A DNA stretch of 64,000 nucleotides from Erythrobacter neustonensis (GCF_001663175.1 NZ_CP016033.1:1984001-2048000); one strand, 5' to 3'. Shown: positions 25,687 through 34,468, numbered from the stretch's first letter. Notes: generated by a model not told the origin, from the letters alone. Program-made: numbers and translations.

Positions 25687-26382
25687 TCAGGCGTCCTTGT
25701 CCTTGAGAGCTTCCATGACGAGTTCGGCCGTGCGGGTAGCCGAGGCGGGGTTCTGACCGGTGACGAGGTTGCCGTCACGCACGCCGAAGGGCTGGAAATC
25801 GGGGCCGCTCTCGTGCTTTGCGCCGAGTTCCTTCATCCGCGTTTCGAGGAGGAAAGGCACCGCTTCTGCAAGACCCACGGCGCGTTCCTCGCTGTCGGTG
25901 AAGGCCGCGACACGGCGACCGGCGACCAGCGGGGTGCCGTCGGGCTTCTTCGCGGAAACCAGTCCTGCCGGGCCGTGGCAGACCGCAGCAACGATTTTGC
26001 CTTCGCGGTCGAAGCGTTCGATCAGCCGCGCGAGTTCCTCGCTGTCGGGATAGTCGAACATCGTGCCGTGCCCGCCGGGCAGAAATACGGCGTCGTAGCC
26101 CGCCGGATCGATGCCCGTGAATGCGGGCGTATTGGCGACTTCGGCCTTGAAGGCCTCGTCCTTGAGATAGCGTTCGACCGAGGCGTCGTTTTCGCCATCG
26201 GCGTTGACGCTGCGCTGGTCGATGGGGATCGCGCCGCCCTTGATCGAGGCAAGCGTCACTTCGGCCCCCGCATCGCGGAAAGCGTAGTAGGGCGTGGTCA
26301 ATTCCTCAAGCCACACGCCGGTCGGTTCGGTGCCGGGGGTCATCCGGTCGGCGGAAGTGGCGATCATCAGAATACGGGTCAT
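25687..26382 (-). CDS. DJ-1/PfpI family protein (type 1 glutamine amidotransferase-like, Hsp31-like)
   Basis: 231 aa. The nucleophile elbow has Cys135-His136 in 'VAAVCHGPAGLV', 'AVFLPGGHGTMFDYPD' is the family motif, and Glu26 in 'VWLEELTTPYY' is the acid partner. This is the Hsp31/YDR533c-like group, often glutathione-independent glyoxalases or chaperones. ATG 26382 has AGAGGAA ten bases upstream. A longer form from ATG 26502 would add a twin-arginine-like lead (DRRTILTAMTAAAAAG), also with AAGGA upstream, so export cannot be excluded. It is the first gene of the operon opposite LysR. Confidence 0.85.
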   Translation of the reverse strand: MTRILMIATSADRMTPGTEPTGVWLEELTTPYYAFRDAGAEVTLASIKGGAIPIDQRSVNADGENDASVERYLKDEAFKAEVANTPAFTGIDPAGYDAVFLPGGHGTMFDYPDSEELARLIERFDREGKIVAAVCHGPAGLVSAKKPDGTPLVAGRRVAAFTDSEERAVGLAEAVPFLLETRMKELGAKHESGPDFQPFGVRDGNLVTGQNPASATRTAELVMEALKDKDA

Positions 26383-26573
26383 CGAATGGGTTCCTCTGGT
26401 TGGTCCGAAGGCAGGGCGCTGCGATGCCGCAGGCAACCGCGCGGCCAGACCGGCCGCCGCAGCGGCGGTCATTGCGGTCAGGATCGTGCGGCGGTCGGGC
26501 ATCGGGGCGTCCTTGTCATCACGGCAAAGATAAGACGCGCGCCGGATCAGCAAACCCAACAGGAATAGCCAGC

Positions 26574-26595
26574 TTCCATAAATCGGCTTATGGAA
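26574..26595. promoter_or_regulatory. LysR-type operator dyad
   Basis: TTCCATAA (26574-26581), six-base centre, TTATGGAA (26588-26595): a perfect 8+8 inverted repeat. It ends 5 bases before the LysR ATG at 26601, in the gap between the LysR gene and the divergent DJ-1/glyoxalase/OYE operon. This is the place and form expected for a LysR binding site controlling both directions. Confidence 0.65.
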
Positions 26596-26600
26596 CACAA

Positions 26601-27479
26601 ATGTCGCTTCAGCAGCTTCGCACCTTTGTGGAAGTCTATCGCCGCCGTTCGCTGAGCGATGCCGCGCGCACGCTGGGTATCACGCAGCCCGCCGCCTCGC
26701 AGCACATCGCCTCACTTGAAACGCAGCTTGGCCACCCGCTGTTCGACCGCCATTCGCGCGGCGTGCGGCCCACGGGGTTTGCCGATGATCTGGCGCTCGC
26801 GATCGGGAGCAGCCTCGACACCGCCGAAGCGGCGTTGGCATCGGCCCGTGCGCGCTCGGTTCGGATGAAGGGCACGGTTCATATCGCCGCCCCGTCCGAC
26901 CTTCTGGGCGAGGTGGTTGCGCCAAAACTTGGGCCATTGCTGGCAGCGGGGCTCGATCTGCGGCTGCACATCGGCGGGCGCGAGGCGCTGTATGCGCTTC
27001 TCCTCGACGACAAGGTGCATCTGGGCATTACCGCGTCGCAGCCCGACGATCCGCGGCTGGCCTATCAGGAAATCGGCACCGAAGACCTGCGCGCGGTCGC
27101 GGCGCCGCCGGTCGCCGAGGCGATCGCGCGCAAACCGCTGGGCGAGGCGCTGAACACCGTGCCGCATCTTGCCTATGATCTCGACCGGCCGCTGGTGCGG
27201 ACTTGGCTCGATGCCAACCGGATCGCGGTGAACCGCGCGCCTGCGCTGACCGCGCCCGATCTGCGCGTGCTGCGCTCGGCCTTGTGCGCCGACCTCGGCT
27301 GGACGGTATTGCCTGCCTACCTCACCGCAGCCGAGCGTGCGGCCTGCACGCTGGTCGAGATCGCGGCGCCGATCAGGGTGCCGCAAAATGCCTTCTATCT
27401 GGTCTGGGCGCGCGCATCGCTGCGCCATCCGCGCGTCGCGCTTGCCCGCGACATGCTGGCCAAGGTGCTGAAGTTCTGA
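26601..27479 (+). CDS. LysR family transcriptional regulator
   Basis: 292 aa. The N-terminal winged HTH is 'LQQLRTFVEVYRRRSLSDAARTLGITQPAASQHI' (split as LQQLRTFVEVYRRRSLSDAA and RTLGITQPAASQHIASLE). From residue 90 a substrate-binding domain follows (GTVHIAAPSDLLGEVVAPKL). ATG 26601 is fixed by the conserved opening. It is divergent from the DJ-1/PfpI-glyoxalase-OYE-MRJP operon and probably controls it, in response to an unknown electrophile or aldehyde. The tRNA-Val gene follows 31 bases downstream on the opposite strand. Confidence 0.92.
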   Translation: MSLQQLRTFVEVYRRRSLSDAARTLGITQPAASQHIASLETQLGHPLFDRHSRGVRPTGFADDLALAIGSSLDTAEAALASARARSVRMKGTVHIAAPSDLLGEVVAPKLGPLLAAGLDLRLHIGGREALYALLLDDKVHLGITASQPDDPRLAYQEIGTEDLRAVAAPPVAEAIARKPLGEALNTVPHLAYDLDRPLVRTWLDANRIAVNRAPALTAPDLRVLRSALCADLGWTVLPAYLTAAERAACTLVEIAAPIRVPQNAFYLVWARASLRHPRVALARDMLAKVLKF

Positions 27480-27510
27480 AAATGGCGCCTGCGGGAAAGG
27501 TCCGGGCGCA

Positions 27511-27586
27511 TGGTGGGCGGTAACGGGCTCGAACCGCTGACCCTCTCGGTGTAAACGAGATGCTCTACCAACTGAGCTAACCGCCC
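27511..27586 (-). tRNA. tRNA-Val (anticodon TAC)
   Basis: A 76-base cloverleaf on the minus strand. The acceptor stem GGGCGGT (27580-27586) pairs with ACCGCCC, with discriminator A and encoded CCA at 27511-27514. The anticodon stem TCTCG/CGAGA encloses TTTACAC, so the anticodon is TAC (valine). The D arm TTAGCTCAGTTGGTAGAGC and T arm GCGGTTCGAGCCCGT are canonical. Confidence 0.97.
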
Positions 27587-27684
27587 CAGCGCCTGTGGGC
27601 TGCGGGGGCGTTTAGCCATGTCGGCGCGGCGGTCAAGCTGCTAAAGCAGGCGCAGCAGCGCAAGGACGGGGGCAAAGCCAGGCG

Positions 27685-28293
27685 ATGACCATTCACACGC
27701 ACCTCAACGACGGCATCCCGGTCTGCATTCGCCGCGTCCGCCGCGAGGATGAGACGCGGCTGCGCGACGGGATCGCGCGATTGTCGCCGCAGTCACGCTA
27801 CCTGCGGTTCTTTTCGGGGATGCGCGAGGCACCGCCGCAGGTGGTGCGCACGCTGGTATCGCCCGACGGGCACGATCATATCGCCTGGGGCGCACTGCGC
27901 AGCGATCTGGCCGATACGCCCGCACTGGGCGTGGTGCACGCGTTTCGCGATCGGGATGATCCCGATGCAGCCGAATTCTCGGTCGCAGTGGTCGACGAAT
28001 ATCACGGACGGGGATTGGCGCGGTTGCTGACCGCGGTGCTGCTGATGGATTGCGCACGCGAAGGCTATGAGCGCTTTACCGTCCACGTGCTTCCCGAAAA
28101 CCGCCCGGCGCTGGCGCTCGCGCGGTCGCTCGGCGCGGCGGGGGTGGGGTATGATGCGGGCATTTCCGTGATGGAGATCGATATTGCCAGCGCCTTGGTT
28201 GCCCTGCGTGCGGAGGATGATGTGCCCGGGCTTGCAGCGGTGTTCGACCAGTTTGCCGACGAACCGCTAGGCGATGGCCCTTCCGCCGGTTAG
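27685..28293 (+). CDS. GNAT family N-acetyltransferase
   Basis: 202 aa. The lead 'IRRVRREDETRLRDGIARLSPQSRYLRFF' resembles the GNAT domain found alone or fused to acyl-CoA synthetases (Pat-like: LSP-S-YLRFF). Motif A is 'FSVAVVDEYHGRGLARLLTAVLL' with R-G-L-A. This group includes protein lysine acetyltransferases, so regulation of a metabolic enzyme is possible. Its end overlaps the region upstream of the asparaginase gene, which starts 11 bases later. Confidence 0.8.
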   Translation: MTIHTHLNDGIPVCIRRVRREDETRLRDGIARLSPQSRYLRFFSGMREAPPQVVRTLVSPDGHDHIAWGALRSDLADTPALGVVHAFRDRDDPDAAEFSVAVVDEYHGRGLARLLTAVLLMDCAREGYERFTVHVLPENRPALALARSLGAAGVGYDAGISVMEIDIASALVALRAEDDVPGLAAVFDQFADEPLGDGPSAG

Positions 28294-28303
28294 GGGCGGG
28301 TGC

Positions 28304-29314
28304 ATGACCGACACCGATCTTTCCAAGCCGCCCCGCATTCTGGTTCTGGGCACCGGCGGCACGATCGCAGGGGCAGGGGCCGGTGCGCGCGGCACGGGCG
28401 CGGCCTATCGCCCCGGAGGATTGTCGCTCGATGTGCTGGTGGGCCATCTCGCCGCGCTTGGCCTTGAAGCCGATTTGCACCCGCAGGAAATCGCGCGGAT
28501 CGGGTCGCAGGACATCGGATTTGCCGAATGGCAGGCGCTGCATGCCGCCTGCAGCGCCGCAAACGCCGATCCGGCAATCGATGCGGTCATCATCACGCAC
28601 GGCACCGACACTGCCGAAGAAACCGGGCTGCTGCTCGACCTGACGCTGCCGACGACGAAGCCCGTGATCCTTGTCGGCGCGATGCGTCCGGCCGATGCGG
28701 TGGGGGCCGACGGGATGCGCAATTTTGCCAATGCGGTAAAGGTCGCGGGCGACCCGCAGGCGGCGGGGCGCGGAGTGATGCTGGTGATGGGCGATGCGGT
28801 GCTCGCCGCGCGCGATGCGCGCAAGGCGGCGACATCCGCGATCGATGCTTTCCGCAGCTTCCCGCGCGGGCCGCTGGCGCGGGTCACGCCTGCCACGCTA
28901 GACTGGTTCGGGCCGGCGCACCGGGTTGGCGAGGCGGCGCGCTATGCCTTTCCGGCGGCGCTGCCGCGCACCGCGATCCTGACCGCGGGCGCAGGCATGG
29001 ATGCGCTGCCGGTGGAGGCCTTGCTGGGGATCGGGGTCAAGGGCATCGTGCTCGCCGGGATGGGGCAAGGCAACGCCCCGCGCGTCGTGCTCGAAGCGCT
29101 TTCCGCTTGCGCAGCCGCTGGCGTGCCGGTGGTGCGCGCGGCCCGCGTCGATGAAGGTCTGGTCGACCGCAATGTCGAAGTCGATGACGATGCGCTGGGG
29201 CTGGTCGCGGCACGCGCGCTTGGCCCGGCGCGGGCGCGGATGCTGCTGATGGTTCTGATCGCCAACGGCATCACCGATCCGCGCCAAGTGCAGGCCGCTT
29301 TCGACGCAGGCTAG
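28304..29314 (+). CDS. Asparaginase
   Basis: 336 aa, hydrolysing asparagine to aspartate and ammonia. The first catalytic threonine is Thr20 in 'LVLGTGGTIAG'. The second signature 'IITHGTDTAEET' (near residue 97-108) holds the Thr-Asp pair, and 'VILVGAMRPADAVGADGMRNF' (split VILVGAMRP and ADAVGADGMRNF) follows. There is no signal peptide, so it is probably cytoplasmic. ATG 28304 is preferred over 28274 because it follows the acetyltransferase stop with GGGGCGGG nearby. Confidence 0.92.
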   Translation: MTDTDLSKPPRILVLGTGGTIAGAGAGARGTGAAYRPGGLSLDVLVGHLAALGLEADLHPQEIARIGSQDIGFAEWQALHAACSAANADPAIDAVIITHGTDTAEETGLLLDLTLPTTKPVILVGAMRPADAVGADGMRNFANAVKVAGDPQAAGRGVMLVMGDAVLAARDARKAATSAIDAFRSFPRGPLARVTPATLDWFGPAHRVGEAARYAFPAALPRTAILTAGAGMDALPVEALLGIGVKGIVLAGMGQGNAPRVVLEALSACAAAGVPVVRAARVDEGLVDRNVEVDDDALGLVAARALGPARARMLLMVLIANGITDPRQVQAAFDAG

Positions 29315-29394
29315 TTGCCGACAAATTCAGTCGATCTTGGACCCCCTTCGGCATGCGGGGCGTTACCTACTGCAACAATGCAAAGGAACGCGCG

Positions 29395-29886
29395 ATGACC
29401 CCCGAAGACGAGAAATGGATGCGCGAGGCGATCCGGCTTGCCAAAACCAAGGGCACCACGCCTGCCGACACGCCGATTGCCGCGGTCATCGTGCGTGGGG
29501 GCGAAATCATTGCGGCAGAAACCAACCGCACCCAAGAGGACAATGATGCCACCGCGCATGCCGAAATCTGCGCTTTCAGGGCGGGCGGGGCAAAGGTGGG
29601 CGATATGGAACTGCGCGGGGCGACGCTTTATTCGACGCTGCAACCCTGCGGCATGTGCACGATGGCGAGCATCTGGGCCAAGGTAGGGCGCATCGTCTAC
29701 GGCGCGGGCCGCGACGATGTTCACAAGATGTATTTCGAGGACCGCAACCTCGACACGGTGGACTTCATCCGTGACGCCTATCGCGACGATCTCAACCTTG
29801 AGGGCGGATGTCTGAAGGACGAATGCGCCGCGCTCTATTACGGGCCGGACGATGATGTGCCCGAAGACGAGCAGGGCAATATCTAG
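29395..29886 (+). CDS. Nucleoside/guanine deaminase-like protein (CDA superfamily)
   Basis: A 163-aa zinc deaminase. The His55-Ala-Glu57 motif ('ATAHAEICAFR') and Pro-Cys85-x2-Cys88 ('LQPCGMCTMA') form the zinc site and proton shuttle. 'YGAGRDDVHKMYF' is typical of guanine or nucleoside deaminases rather than TadA, as is the C-terminal tail 'GGCLKDECAALYY'. The substrate is not certain. ATG 29395 follows AAAGGAA; the longer frame from 29353 is not needed. Confidence 0.85.
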   Translation: MTPEDEKWMREAIRLAKTKGTTPADTPIAAVIVRGGEIIAAETNRTQEDNDATAHAEICAFRAGGAKVGDMELRGATLYSTLQPCGMCTMASIWAKVGRIVYGAGRDDVHKMYFEDRNLDTVDFIRDAYRDDLNLEGGCLKDECAALYYGPDDDVPEDEQGNI

Positions 29887-29937
29887 GCTTGGACGGGAAG
29901 GGGCAGGACGCCGAAACGCGGCCCGCCCCGTCTCGCA

Positions 29938-31050
29938 TCAGGCCCAGGGCGTGACGAGATACTTCTCGCCGGTCTTCATCTGGCGATAGTCGCAGATCGC
30001 GTCCTTCTCCAGCATCCCTTCAAGGCTGACCTTGGCCTTGTAATTGCTGGCAAAGGTGGTGGTGAGGTTGTCCATCACCCGTTTGCGCATCCGCACCACG
30101 GTTTCCATCCCTGCGCGCTGGAGAAACGGGGTGAGCAGCCAGCCGGCGATGCTCCACTGGAGGCCATAAGACGGCGTCAGGATCGTCGGCGACAGGTCGA
30201 GCCGGCCATAGATGTACATCTTCTTCTGCTGGTTCGAGCCGTAGCGCGAGAACTCGCTCATCTGTTTGACCGCGACCTGCTCCATCGCCTTCAGCACGCC
30301 GTCAGAGGCCTGTCCGCCGCCGATCGGGTCGAAACCGAGGAAGGCGCCGGTCTCGGCAATCGCGTCGCGCAGATCGGCCATGTAGGTGGGGGCCGACGAG
30401 TTCACGACATATTTTGCGCCCTGCGATTTCAAGAGTTCGACGTGCTCGTCCTTGCGGACGATATTGACCAGCTTCATCCCGTCCTCGATGCAGATGCGGT
30501 TGAGCATCTGGCCGAGGTTCGACGAAGCGGCGAGGTGGACGATCGCCTCGTGGCCCTCCATTTTCGCGGTTTCGACAAAGCCCAGCGCGGTCATCGGGTT
30601 GACGAAGCTCGACGCGCCGGTCTCGGACGAATGATCGCCGAGCGGCAGGCACATCATTGCGTCCGCAATCGCATACTGGCTGAAGGCATTGCCCGGAACG
30701 CAGGCGACGCGCTGGCCCATCAGGGCTTTCGCCATGTCGCCGTCACCCGTGGCGATGACGGTGCCTGCGCCCTCGTTGCCAGCGGGCAGGCGCTGGCCGT
30801 GGCGCGCCTTTTGACCCGACAGGAACGGCTCGGGCATCTGGGCGACGACCTTGCCGGGGGTATATTCGGCGTTCTCGAAATCGGCCGCCGAGGTGAGGAT
30901 GGCAAGATCCGACGGGTTGATCGGCGCGCCTTCCATCTTGACCAGCACCTGATTGCCGGTGGGCGCGGGAAATTCGCTCGTCGCGACTTCCAGCGTCAGC
31001 TTGCCGTCGGGAGTAAGCGTGGTGAAAAGCTGCTTTCCGGTGGTGGTCAT
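29938..31050 (-). CDS. Zinc-type MDR oxidoreductase (quinone oxidoreductase-like)
   Basis: A 370-aa medium-chain dehydrogenase/reductase. The GroES-like N-terminal half has '[20 protein letters not shown]' and '[15 protein letters not shown]'. The nucleotide-binding half has '[18 protein letters not shown]', a variant of the Rossmann glycine motif, and '[13 protein letters not shown]'. The catalytic zinc cysteines of true alcohol dehydrogenases are missing, pointing to a quinone or enoyl reductase. It overlaps truA by ATGA and is the third gene of the fmt-truA operon. Confidence 0.83.
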   Translation of the reverse strand: MTTTGKQLFTTLTPDGKLTLEVATSEFPAPTGNQVLVKMEGAPINPSDLAILTSAADFENAEYTPGKVVAQMPEPFLSGQKARHGQRLPAGNEGAGTVIATGDGDMAKALMGQRVACVPGNAFSQYAIADAMMCLPLGDHSSETGASSFVNPMTALGFVETAKMEGHEAIVHLAASSNLGQMLNRICIEDGMKLVNIVRKDEHVELLKSQGAKYVVNSSAPTYMADLRDAIAETGAFLGFDPIGGGQASDGVLKAMEQVAVKQMSEFSRYGSNQQKKMYIYGRLDLSPTILTPSYGLQWSIAGWLLTPFLQRAGMETVVRMRKRVMDNLTTTFASNYKAKVSLEGMLEKDAICDYRQMKTGEKYLVTPWA

Positions 31051-31808
31051 CGTGGTTCCTCTCTCGGGTCCGGGTAGGTGGCCTCGACGAAATAGAGGCC
31101 GTGTGGGGGCGCGTTAAGCCCCAAAGCGTTGCGATCGCGCGCGGCGAGCGCCGAAGCGATCCGGGTTTCGGGCCAGGTGCCTGCGCCCACCAGCTTGAGG
31201 CACCCGACCATCGAGCGCACCTGATGGTGCAGAAAGCTGCGGGCGGCGGCGTGGATGTGGATTTCCTCGCCCACGCGCTCGACCCGCAATTCGTCGAGCG
31301 ACTTTACGGGGTCTGCTGCCTGACAGTGAACCGATCGGAACGTGGTGAAATCGTGCCGCCCGACAAGGCTTTGCGCAGCGCGGTGCATTGCGTCTGCATG
31401 GAGCGGCTGGGCGACGTGCCACACGTGCCCGCGCTGCAGCGTGAGCGGCGGACGGCGGTTGAGGATGCGGTAGAGATAACGCCGCCCCGTGCAGGAAAAG
31501 CGCGCGTGCCAATCATCCGGCACCACTTCGCAATGCGTCACCGCCACCGGATCGGGGCGCAACTGCGCATTGAGCGCGGCGGCGAGCCGAAAGGGATCGA
31601 AGGGCTTGTCGATATCGACATGGCTGCGCATCCCGAGCGCATGGACGCCGGCATCGGTGCGCCCGGCCGAATGCATCACGACGCGCTCGCCCGTGATCCG
31701 GTGCAGCGCATCCTCGACCGACTGCTGCACGCTCGGCCCGTGGCTCTGGCGCTGCAGCCCGAAGAACGGCGTGCCGTCGAATTCGAGGGTGAGCGCGAAG
31801 CGGGTCAA
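31047..31808 (-). CDS. truA: tRNA pseudouridine(38-40) synthase
   Basis: 253 aa. The catalytic Asp52 lies in '[14 protein letters not shown]', and '[14 protein letters not shown]' opens the fold. '[16 protein letters not shown]' and '[18 protein letters not shown]' are the other conserved parts. I start it at TTG 31808 because that codon overlaps the fmt stop in TTGA and begins '[13 protein letters not shown]' as the family does. No ATG or GTG lies nearby in frame. It sits between fmt and the MDR oxidoreductase. Confidence 0.94.
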   Translation of the reverse strand: MTRFALTLEFDGTPFFGLQRQSHGPSVQQSVEDALHRITGERVVMHSAGRTDAGVHALGMRSHVDIDKPFDPFRLAAALNAQLRPDPVAVTHCEVVPDDWHARFSCTGRRYLYRILNRRPPLTLQRGHVWHVAQPLHADAMHRAAQSLVGRHDFTTFRSVHCQAADPVKSLDELRVERVGEEIHIHAAARSFLHHQVRSMVGCLKLVGAGTWPETRIASALAARDRNALGLNAPPHGLYFVEATYPDPREEPR

Positions 31809-32710
31809 GCGAGCACCGTTCCTGCCGCCACGGGCCGTCCGCGCAGGAATTCCTCGCGGGTCAGCGCAGGCTTGCCGGCGCGTTGCAGCCGCAGGGGACG
31901 GATCGCCGCTTGTCCGCAGGCGATCGTGAACTCCTCGTCGAGCACCATGCCGGGCGCAGCGCTGCCATCGGTCACTTCGGCCAGCAGCAGCTTCACGCGT
32001 TCGCCGCCAAGCTCGAACCACGCGCCAGGGAAGGGGGCAAGGCCGCGCACCATCCACTCGATTGCGTCGGCGTCCTGCGCCCAGTCGATCCGGCTTTCGG
32101 CCTTGTCGATCTTGGGCGCATAGATTGCGGCGGCATCGTCCTGTGCTTCGGGCGGGAAAGCGGACAGGTCGGCCAGCACGTCAAGCATCGCCGCCGCGCC
32201 CGCCGCGCCAAGCGCGTCGAACAATTCGCCGGTTGTCTTGCGGCCCACCGGCACGGTCACCTTGTGCAGCATCGGCCCGGTATCGAGCCCGGCCTCCATC
32301 TGCATGATCGTAACGCCCGTTTCGTCGTCGCCCGCCATCACCGCGCGGTGGATCGGTGCCGCCCCGCGCCAGCGCGGCAGCAGGCTCGCGTGAATGTTGA
32401 GGCAGCCATGCACCGGCGCATCGAGCACCGCTTGCGGCAGGATCAGGCCATAGGCGGCCACCACCGCGACATCGGCGCCAAGCGCGGCGAATTCGGCCTG
32501 TTCTGCCTCGCCCCGCAGCGACTTGGGCGAACGCACCGGCAGCCCCAAGGCCTCTGCCGCTACCTGAACGGGGGAGGGGCTGAGCTTCTTTCCCCGCCCC
32601 GCCGGACGCGGCGGCTGGGTATAGACGCAGACCACCTCATGCCCCGCGCCGTGCAGCGCGCGCAATCCCGGCACCGCGAAATCGGGTGTCCCCATGAAGA
32701 TGATGCGCAT
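31805..32710 (-). CDS. fmt: Methionyl-tRNA formyltransferase
   Basis: 301 aa. Transfers formyl from 10-formyl-THF to initiator Met-tRNA. Catalytic residues are Asn105, His107 and Asp143 ('[18 protein letters not shown]', 'GLDTGPML'). The N-terminus '[14 protein letters not shown]' is diagnostic. It is divergent from recR, 53 bases apart. Unlike E. coli, def is not in the same operon but lies 700 bases away on the other strand, behind recR. Confidence 0.97.
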   Translation of the reverse strand: MRIIFMGTPDFAVPGLRALHGAGHEVVCVYTQPPRPAGRGKKLSPSPVQVAAEALGLPVRSPKSLRGEAEQAEFAALGADVAVVAAYGLILPQAVLDAPVHGCLNIHASLLPRWRGAAPIHRAVMAGDDETGVTIMQMEAGLDTGPMLHKVTVPVGRKTTGELFDALGAAGAAAMLDVLADLSAFPPEAQDDAAAIYAPKIDKAESRIDWAQDADAIEWMVRGLAPFPGAWFELGGERVKLLLAEVTDGSAAPGMVLDEEFTIACGQAAIRPLRLQRAGKPALTREEFLRGRPVAAGTVLA

Positions 32711-32763
32711 AATCGGTGCCGTCAGCCTTTGTGAAGCGAAGCAGAGCCCCTATCTGTCACGCC

Positions 32764-33360
32764 ATGGCATCGCAAGAGATCGAGGCGCTCAGTTCCGCAT
32801 TGGCCCGGCTGCCGGGTCTTGGCCCGCGTTCGGCACGCCGCGCGGTGCTGTGGCTGGTCAAGCACCGCGAAAGCGCGCTGCCCGCATTGCTCGAGGCACT
32901 GGCCGGGGTCGCCGAAACACTGGTCGAATGCACCATCTGCGGCAATGTCGACACGCGCGATCCATGCGCAATCTGCACCGATCCGCGCCGCGATGCGCGA
33001 TCGCTGTGCGTGGTCGAGGAAGTCTCCGACGTCTGGGCACTGGACCGCGCGCGGCTGTTCCCCGGGCGCTACCATGTGCTCGGCGGGCGGCTTTCCGCGC
33101 TCGACGGGATTGCGCCTGATGATCTCAACATCGCCAGCCTGATCGCCCGCGTCGCGGATGGCGCGGTCGACGAGGTGGTTCTGGCGATGAACGCGACATT
33201 GGAAGGCCAGACCACCGCGCATTACATCGCCGAACGGCTCGAACCCTATCCCTTGCGCGTCACGCAGCTTGCCCACGGGCTGCCGGTGGGGGGCGAGCTC
33301 GACTATCTCGACGAAGGCACGCTGGCGCAGGCATTGCGCGCACGCCGTCCGGTCGGCTGA
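32764..33360 (+). CDS. recR: Recombination protein RecR
   Basis: 198 aa. RecR loads RecA at gaps with RecO/RecF. The helix-hairpin-helix ([19 protein letters not shown]), the four-Cys zinc finger (C56, C59, C68, C71: CTICGN...PCAIC) and the Toprim domain with '[14 protein letters not shown]' and '[17 protein letters not shown]' are all in order. ATG 32764 gives [10 protein letters not shown], the normal start. It reads toward def (66 bases). Confidence 0.97.
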   Translation: MASQEIEALSSALARLPGLGPRSARRAVLWLVKHRESALPALLEALAGVAETLVECTICGNVDTRDPCAICTDPRRDARSLCVVEEVSDVWALDRARLFPGRYHVLGGRLSALDGIAPDDLNIASLIARVADGAVDEVVLAMNATLEGQTTAHYIAERLEPYPLRVTQLAHGLPVGGELDYLDEGTLAQALRARRPVG

Positions 33361-33426
33361 AGCGATCACGCTGATCGCAGCAACGCGCTTGCCGGACGGG
33401 CGCAGCGTCCCTATCTAGCGCGGATT

Positions 33427-34005
33427 ATGGCTATCCGCGAAATCCTCGAAGTGCCGGACCCCCGGCTGAAAACCGTCTCGACCCCGGTCGAACTGCATGA
33501 GTTTGGCCCCGAGCTCAACGCGCTTGTCGAAGACATGTTCGAGACGATGTACGATGCCCCGGGCATCGGGCTCGCCGCGATCCAGATCGGCGTGCCCAAG
33601 CGGGTGCTGGTGATCGATCTCCAGCCCGACGATCCCGACGCGCCGCCGGTCGAATGCGGCCACGATCACGGTCACGGCGCGCACACGCACCCTGCCACGA
33701 AGAAGGAACCGCGCGTCTTCATCAATCCGGAGATCCTCGATCCCGCGGACGAGCTTTCGAGCTATCAGGAAGGCTGCCTTTCGGTTCCCGAGATCTATGC
33801 CGATGTCGACCGCCCGGCGACCTGCCGCGTGCGCTATCAGGATCTTGACGGCAACACCCACGAGGAAGCGCTCGACGGGCTGATGGCGACCTGCCTGCAG
33901 CACGAAATGGACCACCTCGAAGGCATCCTGTTCATCGATCACCTGTCGCGGCTGAAGCGCGCGATGGTGCTGAAGAAACTCGACAAGATCCGCCGCGCGG
34001 CCTGA
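33427..34005 (+). CDS. def: Peptide deformylase with a His-rich insert
   Basis: 192 aa. Removes the formyl group from nascent proteins. Motif 1 is 'GIGLAAIQIG' (46-55), motif 2 'EGCLSVP' with metal Cys117, motif 3 'QHEMDHLEG' with His159 and His163. Between motifs 1 and 2 there is an insertion at residues 77-89 (CGHDHGHGAHTHP) with six histidines and a cysteine, absent from E. coli Def, which could bind metal. Long acidic or His-rich inserts occur here in some alphaproteobacterial Def proteins. A bidirectional terminator follows. Confidence 0.96.
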   Translation: MAIREILEVPDPRLKTVSTPVELHEFGPELNALVEDMFETMYDAPGIGLAAIQIGVPKRVLVIDLQPDDPDAPPVECGHDHGHGAHTHPATKKEPRVFINPEILDPADELSSYQEGCLSVPEIYADVDRPATCRVRYQDLDGNTHEEALDGLMATCLQHEMDHLEGILFIDHLSRLKRAMVLKKLDKIRRAA

Positions 34006-34022
34006 CCGCCGCCGCATATTGC

Positions 34023-34060
34023 AAAGGGCCCGGGGGCGTTCGCGCTATCCCGGCCCTTTT
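34023..34060. terminator. Bidirectional rho-independent terminator (def / copper protein)
   Basis: AAAGGGCC-c-GGG ... CCC-GGCCCTTTT forms a GC-rich stem with a run of four T on the plus strand and TTT on the minus strand. It lies between the convergent def gene and the copper-protein gene, whose readthrough stop is at 34070. Confidence 0.75.
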
Positions 34061-34069
34061 GATGTCCGT

Positions 34070-34468
34070 TCAGGCGCCCTGCATCAGTCCATTGCGCGCC
34101 TTGAGGCAATCATCGGCGCATTCGCGGCACATCTGCGCACAGCGGCGGCAATGGTCGTGGTCGTGCTTGCTGCATTCATCGATTCATTGCTCGCACGCCG
34201 CAATGCAGGCGCGCAGCTGCGCTTCGATCACCGCCACATTGCCATCGGTCCGCCGCATTGCGACGCGATAGGTGGCGGTGCAGATGTCGGCGCAGTCCAT
34301 GCACTTGCGGATGCAGGCGCGCATGTCGCCATCCTCGGCGCTGCAGGCATCGGCGCAGCTGTTGCAGATGGCCGCGCAATACATCGCATGGCGGACCGCC
34401 TCGGCCAGTGTCTCGTTGTAATCGGCACCGACCTGCGGATGCTCGGCGATCATTTGCTTGATGGACAT
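34070..34468 (-). CDS. Four-helix-bundle copper-binding protein with an in-frame UGA at a Cys position
   Basis: Cys-rich helical copper-storage-type protein. Read to the first stop (UGA at 34184-34186), it is 94 aa, ending 'RACIAACEQ'. If the UGA is read through, the same frame continues for 37 more codons (IDECSKHDHDHCRRC, then AQMCRECADDCLKA) to UGA at 34070. That extension is what the family carries after the third helix. In relatives I recall, the UGA position is a cysteine (C-x-x-C then E-C), so the codon could be selenocysteine, recoded cysteine, a nonsense mutation or a sequencing error. ATG 34468 has AAGGAGAA upstream. N-terminal Cys pairs (YCAAICNSCADAC, CMDCADIC) are intact. Confidence 0.75.

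Noticed and set aside
26382..26502. Twin-arginine leader upstream of the DJ-1/PfpI gene as the true start
   Set aside because: A ribosome site precedes both ATGs, and the shorter start matches the family. Kept as an alternative, not as the main call.
29887..29937. Hairpin between the deaminase and the MDR oxidoreductase as a terminator
   Set aside because: Pairing is interrupted and no T-run follows, so a terminator cannot be supported.
33362..33378. GCGATC-acgct-GATCGC after recR as a terminator
   Set aside because: A perfect 6+6 dyad but with no T-run and a def gene following closely in the same direction. Probably chance or a minor RNA stem.
34144..34183. Bacterial SECIS element after the UGA of the copper protein
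   Set aside because: Only a loose 6-pair stem with a long loop can be drawn, with no recognisable apical loop. I do not call it a feature; a SECIS search is needed.
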